From positions 153,906 through 217,905 of the forward strand of contig CM031621.1 in assembly GCA_018398815.1 (NCBI GenBank): a stretch of DNA of 64,000 bases, given 5' to 3'. The notes under the pieces were generated by a model. That model was given only the letters and a program-made list of their open reading frames with translations, did no database searches and was not told the origin of the DNA. The translations under genes and the position numbers were made by a program. Positions 11,926 to 27,994 of the stretch are shown here, one piece after another (position 1 is the first letter of the stretch; the number at the start of each line of letters is the position of its first letter). This stretch comes from Conus ventricosus (Eukaryota > Mollusca > Gastropoda > Neogastropoda > Conidae).

Positions 11926-12056
11926 ATTCCCGCCTGCAGTCGCCTCGCTTTGCGGCTAGTTCTGAGAAGTCTCTGATAACACCCCCCCCCCCCCTCCCGA
12001 CGCCCCCATTTCTCCGTCCCCTTCTCAGAATCATCACAAACTAGACGCAGAGTTAT

Positions 12057-13381
<1,325 letters not shown>

Positions 13382-13535
13382 GTCTTGTATTTCTGATTAC
13401 GTCCCTCCTTGCCTTTCCTTGTTGCGCTCTGGGGGAACTTGGATAGCGTTAAATCAAAATAGTATCATCCTCCAGAATTGGTACGTATATCTATAAAGTT
13501 TTCAAGAGGCGTGCCGGCTGAGGTTATAAAGATAT

Positions 13536-14150
13536 TGACACTTGTGCACTTATTACATGTACGCTTATTACAAGTGGTGCACTTATTACAAGTTGTGGAC
13601 TTATTACATGGGCACTTATTACATGGGCACTTATAACATGGGCACTTATTGCATGGGCACTTATTACATGGGCACTTATTACATGGGTACTTATTACAAG
13701 TTGTGCACTTATTACATGTGCACTTATTACATGTACATGTGCACTTATTACATGGGCACTTTTTATATGTGCACTTATTACATGTGCACTTATTACAAGT
13801 TGTGGACTTATTACATGTGCACTTATTACATGTACATGTGCACTTATTACATGGGCACTTTTTATATGTGCACTTATTACATGTGCACTTATTACATGTG
13901 CACTTATTACAAGTTGTGCACGTATTACATGGGCACTTGTTACATGGGCACTTATTACATGGGCACGTATTACATGTGCACTTATTACATGTGCACTTAT
14001 TACATGGGCACGTATTACATGTGCACTTATTACATGGGCACTTTTTACATATGCACTTATTACAAGTTGTGCACTTAGTACATGTGCACTTATTACATGG
14101 GCACTTTTTACATATGCACTTATTACAAGTTGTGCACTTAGTACATGTGA
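13536..14150. repeat. 15-bp minisatellite with long open frames in several phases
   Basis: About 40 units of a 15-mer such as CACTTATTACATGGG are present, with variants TGTG, TTGT and GTAC. Because the unit is a multiple of three, several frames stay open. The minus-strand frame (14,187-13,465, 240 codons) reads CNKCPCNKCTC-like repeats and plus frames read TYYMG- and LLHGH-like repeats. No promoter, splice site or flanking domain supports a gene, so I call it a minisatellite. Confidence 0.8.
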
Positions 14151-14279
14151 ACGCTATTTCAGTGAACTGCTTTTTGCAGTCATTCACTTATGTTTTCGGC
14201 GACGTGTTATTTCTCAATGCGTATTCATACCTCCTTCTCAATGCTGTCTGGCCTGTGAATGAATGTTATTTCGTTCCTT

Positions 14280-14870
<591 letters not shown>

Positions 14871-14879
14871 GCGTGTAAC

Positions 14880-15759
14880 GTAGGCTAATTAAGGACGCCC
14901 AATTATATTTCAAAGAAAATGGGTAATGATCAGAGACGAGAGCGGATACAGCCGAAGTGATACGAGCCAGCGTCATGGAGGTGCGGAGCTGTGGTGCTGC
15001 GCGTTGTAGACTGGGAGGTTGACGTCTCCAACCCCAGAGACAGGGCATAGGATTGCAGAGCTTGTCGGTCCTGGTCTGTCACGGAGTGACACCTGCAGGG
15101 AGGTGGCATCACTAGCACAAGGCGCCTAGGTGACAGACAGGCGTCGGGCGGCGCAGCCCACCTTCCTCGCATCAGCAGTCACGACGGGTCTTGCCTGTGT
15201 CGCCGGGGGACTGCTCTTGAGGTTGTGGGTCAGTTCGGCGACGAGGTGCTGCCATTCTGCGACTTCACCAGTGGCCTGCGTGACCAGCAGGGACGTCGCC
15301 TTGAGGTAGGGAGGGAGTGGTGGGAACGTCCCTCTCTGGCGCAGAATGGACGTGGATTTTCGAAGCGGTTTGGCGACTACTGTCCGGCCTGTCTCGTGTG
15401 TCGGTCTCACGCGGTACGTGACCGTCGCCTCCTAGCATGGAGACTGCCACCTTGAGGTCTCGAAGATGACCTTTGATGGAGGACAACAGCGCAAGACACT
15501 ATCGTCACCCCAACATCTGTCTGGGACGACGGACAACGGAGGCAGAAACACCGACTATGTATGAATGAACAACTTTACATTTTCTCTCTGCGCACACTGT
15601 CTACAATCAAGCATCAGCTAGCGTCTTGATAGTGGGAGCCTGCTCGAAAGTCTCGGATACACCCGCTGCACGTGCACGCGCACGCCCCGCACATGTAAAA
15701 TACAACCCCTCCTCTTTCACTCACAGCATCTCCACCTCTTCTCATTTTTTTTCCCAACC

Positions 15760-15760
<1 letters not shown>
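14880..15760. other. Non-repetitive GC-richer intergenic stretch, no gene recognised
   Basis: The region is richer in CpG than its surroundings and has open frames of 60-95 codons on both strands, none with a recognisable motif. A promoter-like CpG region or an undetected exon cannot be excluded. Confidence 0.35.
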
Positions 15761-15764
<4 letters not shown>

Positions 15765-15794
<30 letters not shown>

Positions 15795-15887
15795 GAAATA
15801 ATGTATGCATGACAAGGACAGATGTAAGACTAGGCTTTGGCCTAAAATCTTCATCCTTGTGTATTAAAGATCAATCAATCAATCAAT

Positions 15888-15933
<46 letters not shown>

Positions 15934-15942
15934 CTATATATA

Positions 15943-16009
<67 letters not shown>

Positions 16010-16071
16010 CACACACACACAGCCCTGATGTGGCCCTTTGCGGTCGACTGGGCTATAAGCAACATTATCTT

Positions 16072-16149
<78 letters not shown>

Positions 16150-16213
16150 CACGCACACACATTACACAAACGCACTGCACACAGACACAGTCTCAGTTGC
16201 GCTGGAGCGCGCG

Positions 16214-16297
<84 letters not shown>

Positions 16298-16310
16298 GCG
16301 CGCACATAAG
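15765..16310. repeat. (CT)n, (CA)n, (CG)n microsatellites with an (AATC)n-tailed repeat end
   Basis: CT tracts at 15,765-15,791, 15,893-15,998 and 16,075-16,145 and CA/CG at 16,217-16,305 dominate. At 15,800-15,892 a non-repetitive segment ending in ATTAAAGATCAATCAATC resembles the 3' end of another retroelement with an (AATC)n tail. Confidence 0.8.
16018..16078 (+). mobile_element. 60-bp GCCCTGATGTGGCCC module with (TCTTA)n tail, copy 2
   Basis: It matches copies at 11,308 and 44,416 almost exactly, ends in AACATTATCTTATCTT and is flanked on both sides by dinucleotide repeats. Confidence 0.75.
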
Positions 16311-16972
16311 CCTATTGAGTACACACACATTCACACATTCTTATCGCTGGCCGGCAATGCACGCCACGCAGCACGCCCAAGGCGGCCGTGCGTTTGACAC
16401 AGCTGGACCGTGTACCATTTGAACGCTGTCACGCTTTGCTTGAGCACGCGTGACACTGAGCAACAGTGTGTTGCAGGCCTCTGTAACATTACGCAGTGAT
16501 GTAGATCATACCTACATAGTTGGCCGTTCCTATTTGTAAACTTGTCGACCGCAGAAGTGTGTGTTAGGTCTTCAATTTAACGTCTATACACATTATGTGA
16601 TATTAGACGAGCCTAATCTATAAGAATAACATTAACAGCAACAGCAAAAACTGGATAACTAACTATAAAACATTGAAGAATAACCGGTCATAACAAGGAA
16701 GTTACTTAATACACCAGCTCCCATTTTACAAAACAGAAAAAATAGGACTTTGATGCAGTGAAACAGCAATTTTACACATTAGTGATAAATCGGTTACAAC
16801 TGTATCCAGAGAACAATTAGGTAGAGGTGGTAGATGAGGTTTTAACTGCTTGCAGTGGAAATGTATGTGGGAATTTGTTATCATTTCACCACAAAGGCAT
16901 GTTATATTTTTTGCAAAACTTTGTCTTAAAAGCGTTTAGTTTGATCGTATATATTAGCATATTAGCGAAATT
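16311..16972. other. Intergenic sequence upstream of GLTP, nothing recognised
   Basis: It is mostly non-repetitive. I see no supported exon, RNA gene or transposon end. Confidence 0.5.
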
Positions 16973-16974
16973 AT

Positions 16975-16975
<1 letters not shown>

Positions 16976-17022
<47 letters not shown>

Positions 17023-17027
17023 CAGTG

Positions 17028-17080
<53 letters not shown>

Positions 17081-17122
17081 TGTGTGTGTGTGTGTGTGTG
17101 TGTGCGTCCGTGCGTGTGTGTG

Positions 17123-17155
<33 letters not shown>

Positions 17156-17240
17156 AGCGCGCGCGCGCGTGCACGTGCACGCTGGATAACCTGCACTTGT
17201 TCACACTTTGTAGTCGTGTGTGTCGTGTGTGTGTGTGTGC
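16976..17240. repeat. (GT)n/(GA)n/(GC)n microsatellite 5' of GLTP
   Basis: GT units, then GA (17,044-17,078), then GT with GC-rich variants lie 220-490 bases upstream of the GLTP start codon. An alternating purine-pyrimidine tract here could influence promoter structure, which is inference. Confidence 0.9.
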
Positions 17241-17461
17241 AAAACTTGGAAGTGATTCTTATTTTGCAGTATCTTTAAAACGAATGTTTCATAACTGAAG
17301 CAAGCAGCTTGAGCGCACTGATTAAGTACTTGGCCCATCTGAGAACGAATGTGTTGGCGTTGAAAGTGGTTGGGCCGATCGACAAATCAGAGTAACTTGT
17401 TAGCGGATTCCCATTCTATTTTTTGCGTTTCAGCAGACGATCTTGGCGACAACTTCAAACA

Positions 17462-17609
17462 ATGGCAGAGCAGCAACAAACAGATGGTCAATTTACCACT
17501 GTCACGTTCTTTGGAGCCTGTAACCCCAAGTTTCCGTGTGTGAAATCAGGAGACCAGCTAGAGACGGATGTCTTCTTGGAGGCATCTAGGCAGATTTTGC
17601 CATTTATCG
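17462..17609 (+). CDS. GLTP: GLTP exon 1
   Basis: It starts at ATG in CAAACAATGGCAGAG, with no other in-frame ATG upstream in the open frame. It encodes [10 protein letters not shown]... to LPFI plus one base, ending at donor G|GTACGT. The segment [15 protein letters not shown] aligns with ETGPFLEAVSHLPPF of human GLTP. Confidence 0.88.
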
Positions 17610-18062
17610 GTACGTACATAATCCTACGTAAGCTTTGTTCAGGTTCTGCCTTGTGGCGATGCGAATGAGTCGACAGAAACTTGCATGTCAGCAAAATCCT
17701 TGTCCACAACTTTGGGACACGGTTGCGCGCGGTGTTAGGAGCGCCAAATCGTTGCTATGCCAACACAATCAAATATGCGGGACAGGTGTACAGTTATCCA
17801 TTGGTATTTTTTCATCCTTGTAATACGACATTTACAAACTAAAATTGCCATTTTCCATACTCTCTTTATTTTCCTTTCATTTAATTTTTTTAATTTTATT
17901 GTAAAGTGAATTGCCAATTAAAAAAAAGAAAAAGAAAAATCAACACAAATGGAGAGCTTGTTGTCATGATTTTCATCATCTCAGGTAAGTACTCGCGGTC
18001 ATCAAATTGATTGGATTGGTACTTTTCAGGTTGAGACTCAAAGAATAAAACATGAGAGAGAG

Positions 18063-18100
<38 letters not shown>

Positions 18101-19636
18101 ACTGGCTGGTCAAGACTGGTTCAACAGGCATAGTATGTTACTAAGTCATGTTAAACACTGTACCTGGATTCTTCTCCTCCTTCTTCTTCTTCTTGCTGTT
18201 ACTTCATTAAAAAAGAAGAAGAATTGTTTGCAGAATTAATTAGTTTGCCAGCCTGGAAGGAAACTACTGATAGTGGCATCTGGCACTCCAGAGCATTCTC
18301 TGCAGGCAGTTTATTCCAGTCCCTGGTTGTTCTTTGGAATAAAGAGTTCTGCTGGTATTGTGTGTGGCACTCCAGTACTTGGTGGCTTAGAGCTGGCTTA
18401 CCTGAACAGCATAGTTTTAGCATTGTCAGTATTGCTGTCTGCCTGTATTGGTGGAGGATGGGTCGTCACTCAGCCTGTAATTCACACTTCAGGTATAGTG
18501 AGAGTGGATGGACATGAAAGTGAGCCACCCATCTCTGTATGGCACCCATCTTGTTCACATTTCTCAGCGCATGGACAAGGAACTGACATTCACCAGGAGG
18601 GGTCTGTCAAAGATCCAGCAGGCCCTTTCCCTCAGTCTAGTGGTCCCGGATTTCCAAGTTCCATGGCAGGAATCCAAACATTCTGCTAGCTTTCAGAGTG
18701 ACAGCATCTGTGTGGGAATTTCAGATGACATCCTTCATAATGGTGATGGCCATGTACTTCAGCAATGACAGCGTGACCATGTAGAGCTCTGGTAGTTTCG
18801 AGGCTGTCAACATCTGGACATAGGATGCACAGCGCATCTCCAGGGATGGAAGGCCGTGTCCTGCTGTTTCTCCCGTTCTGAAAGTTGTTGGCAGTTGTGT
18901 TGTAGCTGCTGGTTTTGGTCTTGGTCTTGGTTGCAACTGTTCTATAGATTGCTGTGTGATCGGGAAACATAAACAGCCTCACGGGTGAGAGCAAACTGTC
19001 TGGAACATCCTTGAAGTAGATGGGAAATAGACAAAATTACAGTATGATAGATCTTTAAAAAAATAGAAATTTGTTGCATTCTTATTTTTCATTTTCTCAT
19101 ACATTAATTTTTCTGTGGTATGCTATGCAAAAAAGTTCAGTTTGATAAAGCTGAATTAAGAAAATAATGGAAGATGTGGCCATTAATATTACTTTTGTGA
19201 AAATAACCGTACCTAAATGATTTTTTTTTCATGGCAGAGAGTGAGAGACACATTCATGCTTCATTGCTCTTGTACATGTAGGACATTGTATTCCAATTGC
19301 AAGTTCTCTTGAAATATCCAAAATGAAAATAAGAATTGATAGCAAAGAAAGAAGCAAGTAAACCGATTTTATTAGTGAACAGATATTCATTATTTGATAT
19401 TCAAAGGCTTCGATACTGTAAACTTGACTGGCTGATGTCTTGTTTTAATACAGATGAGAAAATATCATGCCATTTAGACGATTAATAGTTAACGAAGATG
19501 CGTGCATGCATATGTGTGCGTGTGTGTGTGTGTGTGTGTGTGACTTGACTGACTGCTTGATTCAGCTTGATGCGTTTTTTTCTGTGGATATTGTACACAT
19601 GTTCTCTCTCTCACTCTCTGTCTCTCTGTCTCTCTC

Positions 19637-19706
<70 letters not shown>

Positions 19707-19789
19707 CTCTGGGTTTTGAGTTTCTTCTACAATCTATAGTCTTTTTCTCGCTGGATTATGTTAAGTGAAATTGGGAAAGAAAGTAGGTG

Positions 19790-19859
<70 letters not shown>

Positions 19860-20108
19860 CATTGTTTAAATGTGGAGTGGCTAAGAGAAAAGATCTGTAT
19901 GTGGGAATACAAAAAACAAACAAACAACAACAGCAAACTAACAAACAACAACAGCAAACTAACAAACAACAACAGCAAACTAACAAACAACAACAGCAAA
20001 CTAACAAACAACAACAGCAAACTAACAAACAACAACAGCAAACTAACAAACAACAACAAAAAGAAGAGAAGAGGCTATGGATGCATCAGGAGAAACAAAT
20101 TGTATTCA

Positions 20109-20184
<76 letters not shown>

Positions 20185-20537
20185 CGAGAGAGAGAGAGGA
20201 TAATCTGGATGATCTTTTCTGCAAACTACAATTTAATATGATTTGCTTTTCTTATTGCAGATAACTTGGGGAAAGCATTTAGTCTTGTTAAAAAGGATGT
20301 TCAAGGAAATGTGGAGGTAATGTTTTCTGTTTTCTCACCATTTCTGTCTGTCTCATCATTGGTCTGAATTTGTGTGTACATTTATCTCATTGTTTGTCTC
20401 ACTCTGAGTCTGTCTAATTGCATATAAGTCCATTTGTATTGATAGCGATTGTAAGTCTGTCTGCTTGTCTGTCTGTCTGTTTCTAGAATATAAATTTTGT
20501 ATTCAACTTCAAGATTGCTTTGTGTGTGTGTGTGAGT

Positions 20538-20606
<69 letters not shown>

Positions 20607-20613
20607 TGTGTGT

Positions 20614-20668
<55 letters not shown>

Positions 20669-20677
20669 CGCGTGTGT

Positions 20678-20743
<66 letters not shown>

Positions 20744-20883
20744 AGCCGATTTTGTGTGATGTGAGTTATCAGTGGAAACTCCTTGTCTGTGCATATGTTT
20801 AAATACGTCATAAGTCTTAAGTTGTTAACTCTGAAGTGCTAATCAAACTATTTGTGAAGAGTTGTGTGTGTGTGTGTGTGCGT

Positions 20884-20935
<52 letters not shown>

Positions 20936-20993
20936 TAGTGTGTGGGTTTGTTTGTGTATGTGTGTGTGTTTATGTATGTGTCTGTATGTGTGC

Positions 20994-21048
<55 letters not shown>

Positions 21049-24000
21049 GCTGGCACAGTAACAATCTCTCTGTCCATCAACCAGTGAAATAAAGATGAAA
21101 ACAAAGCAAGAAGAAACATGAAGAGGCATGTATAGGTATTTTTGTTTTCTACATTGTGTTGTCAGAAAATTGAGAAACACCACAAGAAAGATCCCGAGAA
21201 GTACAAGACGATCAACGCCATCGTGGAGGAAGACCAGTCAGCAGAGAAGAAAGGAATGTCGGAAGGATGTGTTGGAGTCCTTTGGCTGAAGAGGCAAGCT
21301 GCCCTCAAATATGCATGCATGATTAGGGTCGTTTAACGTCACCATCACAATCATCCCTTTCATTATTATCATTGGCTTTACACAATATTCTGTTGTTTAT
21401 TGGAAGTGTATAAATTCGATGGAACCAGATTTCCAAAGAAAACAGAAAAGAAAAACTGACAAGGTCTGTTATAATTACTATTTCCAAGGAATTGTAGCAT
21501 GTGGTGTGTGTAAGCTTTGTGGGTGGGTTTTTTGTATCATGGTCAGATATGGATGAAACTAGCGGTTCATTCTGCAGTGGTTTTTTTGCCCATATCGACT
21601 TTTTATGTTGTTGTTTTTTGTGGCACCATTGTGTCCATCATTTATTCTGGTTACATGTGGAGAGGAAAGAAACCCCGGGTGATGGATTAAGTTGAAGTGA
21701 AATGGTTGACACCGCAGGTGTCTACTTTCACCATAGGTATGTCTGTAGTTCAGCTTTTATGTTATGAATTGAGTAAATATAATGTAGATGGTGCTGATAT
21801 GACGGCTGCTTTTTTTTCTGTACAGGGTTTTCTTTTCTCTATGTTTAAAACCGCTTTAACAGACCCCTATGTGGTGATGATGATGTGGTAGTGATTTTGT
21901 TGATATGGTAAGGATAATGACTCTTTTTAGTTTAATGTTTTACAAACTATGTATTTTAACCCTCACAGTGCTCTGTATATCAATTTAAACTTTAAAGAAA
22001 TGTAGTTAAAATCTAGGACGGGAAACTCGTCACACACCACACTTGAGAATTTGGCTTCTGCATACATATTATTTGCACTAGATATGCAAACCTATACATT
22101 TTTAGAAACTAGAGATGTTGTAGAATCTAGTGAAATAACTGAAAATACTGTAGGCACTGGAGACTGACCTCAAAATATAAGCAGAGAAAATTTCTGAAAA
22201 AGTTATTTGAAAAGTAAGTCAAATGTTAGGAGAGACACAGTTTTTCTTCTGTACTACCTAAACACTTCAGACTGGAGATAAAATGAAGACAAATATGTGC
22301 TGGAAACATGGGAAAGATGATAATTCTCTTGACTTGAGCTATGTATAATGAATTGTGCCTCAAATGATATACCTATAATTCAGCATCCGGACAATCAAAT
22401 TTCACTATATAAGGAAATGGGGTTTGTGCAGGCTTATCTTGAAGCTAGATAGGTAAAACTATATGTTTTTGTAAACTAGAGATAATGAGGAATCTGAAAA
22501 AAATAATTACAACACAGTACCCTGATGGCAGCTGAAGACATTCTTCACAGTGTAATCCAGAACATTGGTGAAAAGGTAATCCAAAACGTCAGTCACATTG
22601 TTTGAAACACCACAGTTTTCCTGCTTGAATGTCAAAACACTTGAAACTTCAGTGAAAACAAGAAGAACATGTCCTTGAAAGACACAGAACAAAGTTAGGG
22701 TCTTGGTCTTCTGTGGAAGGCTGAAAAGCACTCGGGGCAGAGTCCCATGTTGCATCCAGAACATTCCCAGCCAGAGCGCACACAAGTAGGATGGCCAGCA
22801 GCACAGTTCCTCTTTCTTGAGCTCCTCTCTCAGCATCACTCTCCTCTGCAGTAGTGCTTCCAGATTCTGGATCACACAAGAAAACACATATTCCAAGTCT
22901 TCTGTTCATTTCATTGTTTCATAATGGTGCAAGAGTTGTTACAGAGAGCTTGACTCAGTTTCCACTGATCAGTCTGATTTCAGAAAGAAAAAAATATTAA
23001 CAACATTACTTATTCATTCTATGAAAAATGAAGTCATGCATAAAATCATAAATAAAAATAAAATCTGAATCACTAGCATATAAGGAAGGGGAAGGGCTAT
23101 AGCTTTCATTGGAGACACGCCCACTCGTGACACGCCCACACTGTTTCCAAACTAAAAAACAAACAAACAAACAAACAAAAGTTATAATTGTTCTCTTCAA
23201 ATCACCACTTTTATTCATCTCTAAAGTGCTTTCAAAACACCTATAATCACCCAGAAACGATCTTCTAGTTTGATCAGGCAACTCCTGTAAGTAACCATGT
23301 ACCCTGCCCCCTCTATCCCCCCCTTCCTTCATGTGGCGGACCAACAAATGTAAAATAACCAATAACTGCACGCAGCAAGTGTTCCATCACTCGACACACA
23401 AAATAATCAAAGTTTATCTACTCACCTGCTTCGCTTTCGTTACTACTGCCTCCGGCAACTGATTCTTCACTTGTGCCACTTCCACGAAACTCCTGCTCAA
23501 ACTCGGTCGCTGATTCACTCATTATTTCAGTCAAAACGCACGAAAAACTTGGAGATAACGGACTGACACGACTTGCCAGTGCACAATGGAGACCAGCAAG
23601 TCACGTGAACTGATCAATCCGGATGTTTAGCTAGCGGCGGTGGTTATAACAGTTCTCATCTGAGTCACGATCGTGGCCCATCGCACTCGGGCGGTAAAGC
23701 CACGATCGTGGCCCATCGCACTCAGCGGGTTAAAAAGAAAAAAAAGGATTTTATACCAGTTTTTTTCCATTTGCATTATCTTCAGCCAATGTGTCTAATT
23801 CTCTATAAGTAGTGGTGCTGGGTCCATTTATAATCACAAGAATATGGTTTATTTATAATCACAAGAATATGGTCCATTTATAATCACAAGAATATGTTAA
23901 ACAGGTAATGAATTGACTGAAATTTGTAGAGAAATTATTTCAGTCCTTGAAGTGTTGATCTTATGCTGTTGATCTCTTTCTTGCCTTTGTCTCTGTTTCC

Positions 24001-24147
24001 CTTACGTCCTCATTTGTACTGTCTGATTCAAGCCTCCCCCACACACACCCTGTACACACACACACACACACACACACACCACACACACACACACCACCCT
24101 GTACACACACACACACACACCCTGTACACACACACACACACAACACA

Positions 24148-24208
<61 letters not shown>

Positions 24209-24420
24209 GTAACACACACACACACACACACACCACACACTGTACACACACACACACACACACACACCACACACACCACACACCCTGTACCACACACACA
24301 CACACACCCACACACACACACACACACACACACGTACACACACACACACACACACACCCTGTACACACACACCACACACCACCAACACACCACACACACA
24401 CACACACACACACACACCCT

Positions 24421-24459
<39 letters not shown>

Positions 24460-24673
24460 GTACACACACACACACACACACACCCTGTACACACACACAC
24501 ACCCTGTACACACACACACACACACCACACACACCCTGTACACACACACACACACACACACACCCTGTACACACACACACACTGTACACACACACACACA
24601 CACACACACACCACACACACCCATCACACACACACACACACACACACCCTGTACACACAACACACCACCCTGT

Positions 24674-24704
<31 letters not shown>

Positions 24705-27700
24705 TACACACACATACACACACACAACACCCTGTACACACCCACTGTACACACACTCACACCTGTACACCACACACACACCACACACACACACACTCAC
24801 ACACAATCACACACACCTCTCCACTGTATACACGTCGCGCACACACACACAATGTTCATGGTTGTACAAGTACTAAACACTGATCTGCTGACCGTCTCCA
24901 CTGTATCATGCTGACCGTCTCCACTGTATTATGCTGCCGTCTCCACTGTATTTGTTGACCGTCTCCACTTATCATCTGACCGTCTCCACTGTATCATGCT
25001 GACCGTCTCCACTGTATCATGCTGACCGTCTCCACTGTATTATGCTGACCGTCTCCACTGTATCATGCTGACCGTCTCCACTGTATCATGCTGACCGTCT
25101 CCACTGTATTATGCTGACCGTCTCCACTGTATCATGCTGACCGTCTCCACTGTATCATGCTGACCGTCTCCACTGTATCATGCTGACCGTCTCCACTTTC
25201 TGTTTTAGTGGTCTGTTCACTGACTTGTCCTTCATTTTGTTTAGTCACTTTTCATTCTTTCATTTATTTAGGGGTTTTGTTTTGTTGTTCTTCTTCTTCC
25301 ATCTTTTGTTAGGACAGCTTTGTTTTGTTTCAAGTTGTTGCCCAACAAAGCCAGAAAGTTAAACAAAAGTAGAACTCCCTGTCAAGACAGCCTCACTTTG
25401 AAGACTCTTTTTTTTTTCCAGATTTTTTCTTTGCATTGATTTTTTCTGTGTGTTGAAGTATAAGGATTTTAGGGCACTTATTCAGCACAGAATCATCTAG
25501 ACCTTAATACAAATAAACCACAAAGATCATACTGCTCAGTTCCAGTCTGAAGTCAGGTTTTCTCTGTGTGGAGCAGAGCTGTATAGAACAACAACAAAAA
25601 CCATCTCGAGACTGCAAACATTCATTTATTCGACAACAGCTGCCCCCCCCCCCCCCCCCCCCAAATCCCTCTGGATCTGCTGCTCTGACACCAGGAGCCA
25701 CATGGACTCAGCAGACACCATCAACAACATTGACCATAGCAGACAACATCAGCAACCAGCTGATGACCAGATCAAGAAAAAAAAGTGCATGGGACATGCT
25801 TTCAGATATCACCAGATAAGCTGCTTAGTTTTATATAACATTTTGCACATAGCCCCAAGCAAGATATAGCTAGAGCAGCCAAGAAACACCTGGTATTGGT
25901 AACTGGAAGTGGACACCAAACAGATGGGACACACTTTGAAACAGTTGGAGGGAAAGGCCCAGGCCAGGGGGCGTCTGATGGATTTTTCAATGACCATAGT
26001 CTGGGAGGGTTGACAGGCAATGCTGGTGATGACCTCGCAATAACAGTCTCTCCCATTTATAGAGAGGTTCTGCCGAATAGCCATTACATGCTATAGTTTC
26101 TGCCATTTTTTTTTTTAACGTGCATCCTTTATCAGTGGATTTATTATGTGCTTTGCTTTCAGGGGTCTGGATTTCTTTCACGCGATCTTTGTGGAGTTGC
26201 TGGCGGACATAAAGAATGGTGTTACGGACGAGAGCTTCTCTCCTGCCATGTCCAGAGCCTATGAGGCGAGCCTGAAGAAATACCATGGCTGGATGACGCA
26301 GAAAGTGATAGGGGTGAGATGGTGTTAGGTCACCTGAACTTCAGTCTTATATCAAATGTATTCTAGGTATGCCTCATACATTTCAGATATGCACAAGCCT
26401 TTGTTTTCCAAATTTTTGTTAACAAAAAGATACTTGTACTAAAGGTGACAGTTGTTACTAGTATCACATAGGAAGCCGAAGACCATGACTTGAATCACTA
26501 CAGAGCAAATTTCTTCTCCCACTCTCTATGAGCCCTTATGTGAGGGACATCAGTGCTAGTCAGGTGTGACAGTAAATCAAAGTGCTGTGTGCAGTTTGCA
26601 CTTAACGTGTGTAAATGAAATCATGGCAACATGGAAAATGTTCGTGGTAAAAATCTGCAGGAAAATCCACTTTGATCAGGGAACTAAAGGATATGTAGAC
26701 AGGGCAAAAAAGTGGTGCTATACCGTGTTTTATGTGGATGCAGCAGCCTGAATGTGTTCCAGTGAACTTGTTGCGACATTTAAGTGATGTAATTCAGTAC
26801 AATCTAAGGGGAGGGGGGAAGAACTGCATCAACATTTCCTGGACGTGCTGTGCTTCGTGTCGGTGCATGATGATGATGAGAGTCTAAGAAAAAAAAGTAT
26901 CCAATGTTCTTCTTTCACCATTTCATAGATGCCATCACATTTCACACTTCATTTTAGGTCCTAGCTAATGGAAAAGGTGTCTTTTTTCTAATCTTAGTCA
27001 TAGCATCTTAAATGTAATGAGCGTGAAGCATATTATTTTTTTGTGTGGTAGCTGCAATGATTTGGAAAAAAAAGTCACAACAGCTTTTTGATATTAGATT
27101 AAAAAAAAAGTATGCTGTTAAGTACTGATAGCAAAGTTCATGTTTTGCCCTTCATGTTAATGAGTTACAATGGCCTGTTATGTTAGCAAAGGCATAAAAT
27201 CATAATGTTCAAAATTTAATAAAGAATTGGCAAGGAAGCAAGGGAGATAATCTACTAGCACCAGGGAAGAATTGATAAAGATTGGTGTTTGTGAGATGCA
27301 GTTATCTTGGATTACGAACAATGCATACTACTTCTGCTGAACAAAATCTCAGGTAAGATGACTGGAACAGACAAACTACAGGCAAACTGTTTCAGTATGT
27401 CCAAACTTTAAGAATACACTGCCATCTGCTCTTAGTCATCAGAAAGATTAAAAAAAAAAAAGAAGTATTTAGTAGGTTACAAATGGCCACGCATTTCCTA
27501 TTCACTCGCACTTACTGAAAGGTAGAGGAGCTCATTGGAACATCATGTGCCCCCCCCCCCCCTCCCCCCCAAGAGTTTTTTTTCTTTCTTCTAAACTACG
27601 CAGGGACAACCTTTTAAGTCACAAACCAAGATTGTCTCGTTAACTGATCTTGGAGATTTCAGCAATTTTTTTTTTTTTTTTTTTTTTTTTGGGGGGGGGT

Positions 27701-27949
27701 TATAATTTCACTATCTTTTAAATTCTGATTCAGACTTGGTTAACTATGCATAACCTGACAACAGCAAGTTCACAGTGGAAAAGGGTTTGCTGAGCATGTT
27801 CTGTGAACTCTTCTAGTCCATGCAAAGGGACGTAACTGCACAAAAGCTTTCCTTGAATGAATCTGTAGCAGACTTAATCCTAAGCTTGCAGTCTGAATGG
27901 GAAGCAACTGTTTGTTTAGAAATGCTGCAATGTTCAAAGTTCATAGTAT

Positions 27950-27994
<45 letters not shown>

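Noticed and set aside
23961..24883. Open frames of 200-306 codons on both strands in CA repeats
   Set aside because: They are pure dinucleotide translations (Thr-His, Cys-Val) with no start context, splice sites or domain. The same holds for the frames at 7 kb, 14.5 kb, 20.6 kb, 43 kb, 47.6-48.6 kb and 54.5 kb.
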